Both the position numbers and the translations under genes were made by a program. Positions 6,550 through 10,667 of a DNA stretch of 10,667 nucleotides are shown here, piece by piece (the stretch's first letter is position 1; the number at the start of each line of letters is the position of its first letter). This DNA comes from Bacteriovoracaceae bacterium. Lineage in GTDB: Bacteria; Bdellovibrionota; Bacteriovoracia; Bacteriovoracales; Bacteriovoracaceae. The DNA is taken from positions 1 through 10,667 of the forward strand of contig CANEVK010000068.1 in assembly GCA_947442115.1 (NCBI GenBank), given 5' to 3'. The notes beneath the pieces are model-generated. The model was not told the origin of the DNA. It saw nothing but the letters and a program-made list of their open reading frames with translations, and did no database searches.

Positions 6550-6573
6550 GTTCTTCTCTACCAGGACAGATTA

Positions 6574-7680
6574 ATGATCGAAGGTATTTCAGAGCAAAAT
6601 TGGAGTCATCTAAGGCCTACCACGAATCCATTTCTAGGCCATGACTTTTTTTCTGCTCTCAAAGAAAGCCAATCCATCGGCAGTGAAGCCGGTTGGGTAC
6701 TAAAAATACTTAGAAATGCAAATGAAGATGCAGCACTTTACTATTTTGAAAAAACTCATAGCTACGGAGAATATATTTTCGACTTGCAATGGGCCGAAGC
6801 TTTTAATAAATACGGACTAGACTATTATCCTAAATTAACCTCAATGCTTCCCTTTACACCTGTAACAACCTCTCATTTTCTGATGGAGACATTTAATCAG
6901 GAAAAAGCAACCGAATTACTTATTCAATTTGAAGAGACTTACAAAAAGGGAAATTATTCCTCTTCCCATTTTTTGTTCCTTAATCAAAATGAAATCAATT
7001 TATTTGAATCTCAAAACTATCTCATCCGTGAAAGTATTCAGTACCATTTTTTTAATAAGTCCTATTTGAATTTTGATCACTTTCTTAAAACATTAAAAGG
7101 TCGAAAGGCAAAACAAATAAGAGGTGAAAGGTGGCATCCCAAATTAGAAATGACTTCCTACACCGGAGAAACTTTAACATTAGAGCATGCTGAAAGGATG
7201 TATCAATTCTACATCTCCACCATTCAAAATAAAAACTCGTTCGATTATTTAAATTTAGAATTCTTTAAAATTATCTTTAGAACGATGAAAGATAAGATTT
7301 TGTATATCGAAGCAACCAGAAATAAATCTCCAGTTGCCGGATCACTTTTCTTTTATGATCATGAAACGATTTATGGTCGCTACTGGGGTTCAACAGAATA
7401 TATTGAAAATCTTCATTTCGAACTTTGTTATTATCAAGGGATAGATTTTTGTATCAAGCACAATCTAAAAAAATTTGAGGCCGGAGCTCAGGGCGAACAC
7501 AAAATATCCCGAGGATTTAGACCGATAAGAACCTTTAGTGCTCATAAAATAAAGCACCCTGCCTTTAGCGAAGCGATCAAAAATTTTATTGAAATTGAGA
7601 AAGAGCACATTGCTCAAACTATTCATGAATTATCAAAATCTCTGCCCTTCAAAGAAAGCGATTTAGACTTTCGCAGTTGA
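6574..7680 (+). CDS. COG3146 (DUF482, FemAB-like) N-acetyltransferase family protein
   Basis: A 368-aa protein of the COG3146/PF04339 family, related to GNAT and FemAB acyltransferases. Family landmarks appear in order: NPFLGHDFFSALKES (18-32), a Gly-Trp at 40-41, HSYGEYIFDLQWAEAF (62-77), YYPKLTSMLPFTPVT (84-98), GRYWG (268-272) and EAGAQGEHKISRGF (302-315). The start at 6574 has AGGA at 6563-6566; the reading frame is open further upstream, but that part would run antisense through the divergent methyltransferase start and lacks family similarity. No signal peptide, so cytoplasmic. Some relatives are annotated as peptidoglycan biosynthesis or recognition proteins, but the acceptor is not established. 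The 43-bp gap to the downstream msrB gene allows co-transcription. Confidence 0.92.
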   Translation: MIEGISEQNWSHLRPTTNPFLGHDFFSALKESQSIGSEAGWVLKILRNANEDAALYYFEKTHSYGEYIFDLQWAEAFNKYGLDYYPKLTSMLPFTPVTTSHFLMETFNQEKATELLIQFEETYKKGNYSSSHFLFLNQNEINLFESQNYLIRESIQYHFFNKSYLNFDHFLKTLKGRKAKQIRGERWHPKLEMTSYTGETLTLEHAERMYQFYISTIQNKNSFDYLNLEFFKIIFRTMKDKILYIEATRNKSPVAGSLFFYDHETIYGRYWGSTEYIENLHFELCYYQGIDFCIKHNLKKFEAGAQGEHKISRGFRPIRTFSAHKIKHPAFSEAIKNFIEIEKEHIAQTIHELSKSLPFKESDLDFRS

Positions 7681-7723
7681 AATGGAAGGAGTTCTTTTTT
7701 TGCTTAATTCTAAGGAGAATGAA

Positions 7724-8224
7724 ATGAAATACCTTATCTTGTGCTTTTTCATTGCAACAAATGCAAAGGCTTTAGATGGCCAGCATTTTAAAAAACCAGT
7801 TGATCAAGATCTTAGAAAACAACTTTCAAGTGAACAATACGATGTTACACAAAAAGGCATGACAGAGCGCCCATTCAAAAATAAATACTGGAATCACAAG
7901 GAGGAAGGAATTTATGTCGATGTCGTATCTGGAGAGCCATTGTTTAGTTCTTTAGATAAATACGATTCAGGTACAGGGTGGCCAAGCTTTACTAAAAGTA
8001 TTTCTGAAAAGAATATCACAACCAAGTTAGACCTTGATCTTGGATATCCTAGAACAGAAGTTAAAAGTAAAAATGGAGATTCACATTTGGGCCACGTTTT
8101 TAACGACGGCCCAAAAGATAAAGGAGGGAGTCGTTTTTGTATAAATTCTGCCTCTTTGCGTTTTGTTCCAAAAGCAAAGCTTGAAGCTGAAGGATATGGA
8201 AAGTTTTTATATCTTTTTAAATAG
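7724..8224 (+). CDS. msrB: Exported peptide-methionine (R)-S-oxide reductase MsrB
   Basis: A 166-aa MsrB that reduces the R epimer of methionine sulfoxide in proteins. The ATG at 7724 is preceded by AAGGAG (7712-7717, 6 nt spacing) and opens a signal peptide (MKYLILCFFIATNAKA, cleavage near residue 16), so the enzyme should act in the periplasm; a longer frame from 7682 would bury that signal. Family motifs are YDSGTGWPSF (80-89), HLGHVFNDGP (121-130) and GSRFCINSASLRF (135-147) with catalytic Cys139. The two CxxC pairs that bind zinc in many MsrBs are absent: the positions are Asp66/Ser69 and Ser115/Gly118. The usual resolving-Cys position before GWPSF is Thr84, and Cys139 is the only Cys in the mature protein. 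Regeneration would need direct reduction by a thioredoxin-like partner, which is inference. Confidence 0.94.
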   Translation: MKYLILCFFIATNAKALDGQHFKKPVDQDLRKQLSSEQYDVTQKGMTERPFKNKYWNHKEEGIYVDVVSGEPLFSSLDKYDSGTGWPSFTKSISEKNITTKLDLDLGYPRTEVKSKNGDSHLGHVFNDGPKDKGGSRFCINSASLRFVPKAKLEAEGYGKFLYLFK

Positions 8225-8428
8225 TATGAATGATGATTTTTCCCACTCCAGGGCACGTCTTTTTGTGCACTCCATGAGATTTATTGGAGTCACGCTAAAA
8301 TAAATTTTTGCTGAAGATTTTGTTATTTTCATAAATCATCACCTTAATAATAAAATAATTATTCAAAACACATAGTCATTTTATTTTCCCCTCTATAGTG
8401 TCTTCTCAATTTTTTAAAAAAGGAATTT

Positions 8429-9130
8429 ATGAAATTACTTTTTCTCTTATTCATCGCTCTTCTAACTGGATTTGCCCATGCTCAACTCTCGAATGAATCT
8501 GAAGCGGGGATCGCTTCCGCTAATGGCAATACGAGAACTCAAACCTATAATTTAAAACAATTAAATGATTATAAATTGGGCATGAATGTTGCGAGTTTTA
8601 AAGCGAGATACCTTAACGCAAGTTCAAATGGCGTTGAAACGGCGCGCTTTTTAATGGGTGGTTTGCGTGTTGAGAGGAAACTTTCGAATGAATTAGGAAT
8701 TTTTTTTGGAGAAGGGTATGAGCAAGATAAGTTTGCTGGAATTGATAAGAGAGTAATATCAGATACAGGTGGAAAGTATCGCTTTATTGATTCTGAAACG
8801 GCAAAACTTTTTGCGGAACTAGGTTATCGATACATGCATGAAGAGCGTCTTGATGATTCGCGGGCATTTAGTCAATATGGCCGTGCTTATTCAGAATGGG
8901 AAATGAAATGGAATCAAAATTTTTCTTCAAATTACTGGGTTGAATATCTGCCTAACATTTCAGACAACAATGACTGGCAGCTCAATACTGAATTATCAGT
9001 TTCGGCGATGGCCAATAGTATTTTTTCTCTCAAATCATCCGTTCTAATCCGCTACGATCATTTACCGGCCCCCGGTATTTTGTATGAAACAGACACTTTA
9101 TTCACAACAGCTTTAGTCGCCAAATTTTAA
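8429..9130 (+). CDS. DUF481 family outer-membrane beta-barrel protein
   Basis: A 233-aa protein with a signal peptide (residues 1-18, MKLLFLLFIALLTGFAHA, cleavage before QLSNE). The mature sequence starts with the typical DUF481 (YdiY-like) pattern, ESEAGIASANGNTRTQTYNLK, and continues with alternating polar/hydrophobic segments rich in Tyr, Trp and Phe, consistent with transmembrane beta strands. It ends in Phe, the signature for insertion by the Bam machinery. Some family members are called salt-induced outer-membrane proteins. AAGGA precedes the ATG by about 5 nt. TATAGT at 8394-8399 could be the -10 of its promoter. The following mscL-like gene starts 23 bp after its stop, suggesting a two-gene operon with an osmotic theme. 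Confidence 0.85.
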   Translation: MKLLFLLFIALLTGFAHAQLSNESEAGIASANGNTRTQTYNLKQLNDYKLGMNVASFKARYLNASSNGVETARFLMGGLRVERKLSNELGIFFGEGYEQDKFAGIDKRVISDTGGKYRFIDSETAKLFAELGYRYMHEERLDDSRAFSQYGRAYSEWEMKWNQNFSSNYWVEYLPNISDNNDWQLNTELSVSAMANSIFSLKSSVLIRYDHLPAPGILYETDTLFTTALVAKF

Positions 9131-9153
9131 TATTTCTAAATAAAGAGGACTTC

Positions 9154-9453
9154 ATGATTAAAGAATTTGTAACATTTTTAAAACAGTACGGTGTTATCGG
9201 ATTGGCGATTGCTGTGATCATAGGAGGTAAACTGAATCTTCTTATTACGAGTCTTGTTAATGATTTACTAGCACCACTTATTTTTCTACCTGCCTTGAAA
9301 GCTGCTGGAGTAGATAACATATCATCTCTTTCCTATAATGGGATTCTCTATGGGAAGGTTTTTTCTTCATTAATTGATTTCGCCATTGTTGGGTTTATAA
9401 TCTTCATGTTTGCGAAGAAAATGATGAAAGAAGATGTTGTCGCTAAAAAGTGA
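9154..9453 (+). CDS. mscL: MscL family mechanosensitive channel, short form
   Basis: A 99-aa membrane protein resembling the large-conductance mechanosensitive channel, which forms a ring of subunits in the inner membrane and opens under membrane tension during hypo-osmotic shock. The N-terminal amphipathic MIKEFVTFLKQYGV leads into TM1, whose AIAVIIGGKLNLLITSLVND (18-37) closely follows the MscL signature AVGVIIG...SLVND. A short periplasmic loop with VDNISSLSYNGILYGK (53-68) comes next, then TM2 (about 70-88), ending in a basic tail. It is shorter than typical MscL (about 136 aa in E. coli): the loop is small and the C-terminal cytoplasmic helix is nearly gone. AGAGGA lies before the ATG. 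It follows the DUF481 gene by 23 bp and is probably co-transcribed with it. Confidence 0.85.
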   Translation: MIKEFVTFLKQYGVIGLAIAVIIGGKLNLLITSLVNDLLAPLIFLPALKAAGVDNISSLSYNGILYGKVFSSLIDFAIVGFIIFMFAKKMMKEDVVAKK

Positions 9454-9482
9454 TAATATTTTTTGGCATTGGAGCAAAAAAA

Positions 9483-9830
9483 TTAGTGATGGGGATTACC
9501 TTTCACTAAAGACTCCAGACAATTCTTACTAAGTTTTTCCCAGTTTTCAGGATTTGTCAGACACACATACTTATTTAAAAATTCATCTGATACGGCGACT
9601 CGACATACATCTTTGAGTTCTGATGAGCATTGACTAAGGATTGTTTGCTTTTGCGTTTTGGTGACAACACAAGTTGCTTTTAGATGATGACCAAGGACTT
9701 GAGGACACATATTATGAATTCGAGGGTCTTGAAATGAGCAAAACTTGAGATAATCAAGTTCGCAAGTTTCAGAAGCTCCTGCAACGGGATTAAGGGAGAG
9801 AAAAAAAAGAATAAAAAATATAGATTTCAT
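9483..9830 (-). CDS. Small secreted protein with two-fold eight-cysteine pattern
   Basis: A 115-aa protein with a signal peptide (residues 1-19, cleavage near VAGA before SETC). The mature part has eight Cys, at 23, 31, 42, 54, 68, 76, 90 and 104. The spacing repeats: C-x7-C-x10-C-x11-C, then C-x7-C-x13-C-x13-C, and both halves carry an acidic x-C-x-x-D/E...C pattern, so it looks like two divergent copies of one unit. The layout resembles the Cys-rich repeat of Golgi apparatus protein 1 (PF00839), which also occurs in bacteria; this assignment is by pattern only. Four disulfides would suit a periplasmic or secreted location. The ribosome binding site before the ATG at 9830 is weak (GTGAG about 13 nt upstream). 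It converges with the mscL-like gene, 29 bp between stops. Confidence 0.75.
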   Translation of the reverse strand: MKSIFFILFFLSLNPVAGASETCELDYLKFCSFQDPRIHNMCPQVLGHHLKATCVVTKTQKQTILSQCSSELKDVCRVAVSDEFLNKYVCLTNPENWEKLSKNCLESLVKGNPHH

Positions 9831-9961
9831 ATGATTAATTTATCTCACTTAGGTTCTTTATCAAACTAGACAAAATTGAAACATTGTTAATTGATTTCAT
9901 ATCAACTTAATTTGGGCCAGGATTGCGCAGCGCTTATAGGTACGCTTGGGTAGGGTGTATA

Positions 9962-10667
9962 TCACCAATCGATTATCCGCCCATCCCAATTAAGAAAACT
10001 TCCTGAGCGAGAAAATTCTGTACTGAAAATAACATCACAAATATTTTTTGCAGCCTCATCAGGCGTGAAAATTTTATGAGTCACCCTCATATTAAATTTC
10101 TCACTTAATTTAGTTTGAGTCGTTCCTGGATGAATCGCTAGTACCAATGAGTTTTTATAGACTCGCTTCCACTCAATACTCATATTTTTTAGAAAAGCAT
10201 TCAAAGCAGCTTTGGAAGCGCGATACCCATACCAACCACCTAGTTCATTTTCACCTATACTTCCAACCATTGCGGATAATGCAACAAAAGCAAATCCTTC
10301 AGGGGCGAGGTGATTTCTAACTACCTTTGCCAAGACTGGAGTTAAGACGGCATTAATACGAAAATACTCAAGAAGTTTTCTTTCATCGATTTCTCGTAAA
10401 CTTTTTTCAGGCCCACCCAATTCGTTTTCAAGATATCCGATCGTATTAAGGATAAGATTGAATTTAACATTAGGATATTCGGCTAAAAAATCTACTAAGC
10501 TTTCCTCATCAATAGATTCACAAACAAAATTATGAACTCGTGAATGCTCAATGGGGTGACGTGAAAGAGCATAAACCTCAATTTCTTCATTTTCTGAAAG
10601 GATTCTTTCAAGCAGTGCGTGGCCTATTCCTCCATTTGCTCCAAGGAGAAGGACATTTTTTATATTT
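9962..10667 (-). CDS. C-factor-like short-chain dehydrogenase/reductase (5' end outside window)
   Basis: The frame is open from the window edge to the TGA at 9962, giving 234 visible residues; the start codon lies only a few codons beyond 10667. A TTG at 10420-10418 is an internal Leu codon, not the start. Counting from the first full codon, VLLLGANGGIG (5-15) is the NAD(P)-binding glycine motif, Asn105 (RINAV) is the conserved Asn, LSAMVGSIGENELGGWYGYRASKAALN (130-156) carries the likely catalytic Ser131, Tyr148 and Lys152, and HPGTTQT is the later cofactor-side motif. The end, FTPDEAAKNICDVI...GSFLNWDG, matches SDRs annotated as C-factor-like (related to CsgA of Myxococcus). No signal peptide is visible, so it should be cytoplasmic. 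Substrate is unknown. No terminator is seen after it. Confidence 0.92.
   Translation of the reverse strand, partial: NIKNVLLLGANGGIGHALLERILSENEEIEVYALSRHPIEHSRVHNFVCESIDEESLVDFLAEYPNVKFNLILNTIGYLENELGGPEKSLREIDERKLLEYFRINAVLTPVLAKVVRNHLAPEGFAFVALSAMVGSIGENELGGWYGYRASKAALNAFLKNMSIEWKRVYKNSLVLAIHPGTTQTKLSEKFNMRVTHKIFTPDEAAKNICDVIFSTEFSRSGSFLNWDGRIIDW

Noticed and set aside
8246..8290. Inverted repeat ACTCCA/TGGAGT as a terminator after msrB.
   Set aside because: Only 6 bp of stem with a 10-nt loop, and no T-run directly after it.
9459..9481. TTTTTTG/CAAAAAA hairpin between the convergent mscL-like and Cys-rich genes as a bidirectional terminator.
   Set aside because: The stem has a single G-C pair and the T-runs are on the wrong side of the hairpin in both directions.

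Overview
The window reads as a piece of chromosome from an AT-rich, Gram-negative (diderm) bacterium. Evidence for two membranes: several products have Sec-type signal peptides, and one is a DUF481-type outer-membrane barrel ending in Phe. The mix of families (DUF938 methyltransferase, COG3146 acetyltransferase, exported MsrB, secreted metallopeptidase, C-factor-like SDR) and the AT-rich coding style would fit a Bdellovibrionota-type organism such as a Bacteriovorax relative. That taxonomic guess is inference only; no rRNA or other marker gene is present.

Layout. 116-616 (+): DUF985 cupin. 833-1783 (+): exported, membrane-anchored protein with 17 perfect TTGG repeats, followed by a strong intrinsic terminator at 1804-1834. 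1847-2889: a complete IS1-like insertion sequence with 25-bp imperfect inverted repeats and one transposase, visibly richer in GC than its surroundings. 5473-2887 (-): a two-gene operon, first a 451-aa secreted protein of unknown function, then a secreted HExxH metallopeptidase whose stop codon lies in the right IS end. 5810-5697 (-): a 37-aa lysine-rich protein with its own promoter and a terminator made of a perfect 24-bp palindrome. 6494-5886 (-) and 6574-7680 (+): a divergent pair, DUF938 methyltransferase and COG3146 acetyltransferase, with apparently overlapping promoters. 7724-8224 (+): exported, zinc-less, single-Cys MsrB. 8429-9130 and 9154-9453 (+): DUF481 barrel and a short MscL-type channel, probably co-transcribed. 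9830-9483 (-): small secreted protein with eight Cys in a two-fold pattern. 10667-9962 (-): SDR oxidoreductase, cut by the window edge just before its start codon.

How the genes relate. Most transcription units are one or two genes and look like ordinary chromosomal housekeeping or envelope functions. Envelope themes dominate: exported repeat protein, exported protease plus partner, periplasmic methionine sulfoxide repair, and an outer-membrane/mechanosensitive pair that suggests osmotic response. The IS sits between two convergent units and may have reshaped the 3' end of the protease gene. I see no rRNA, tRNA, CRISPR array, prophage or clear defence system. The best candidates for something undescribed are the TTGG-repeat membrane protein, the protease with its unknown operon partner, and the Lys-rich microprotein. 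No gap between genes exceeds 300 bases.
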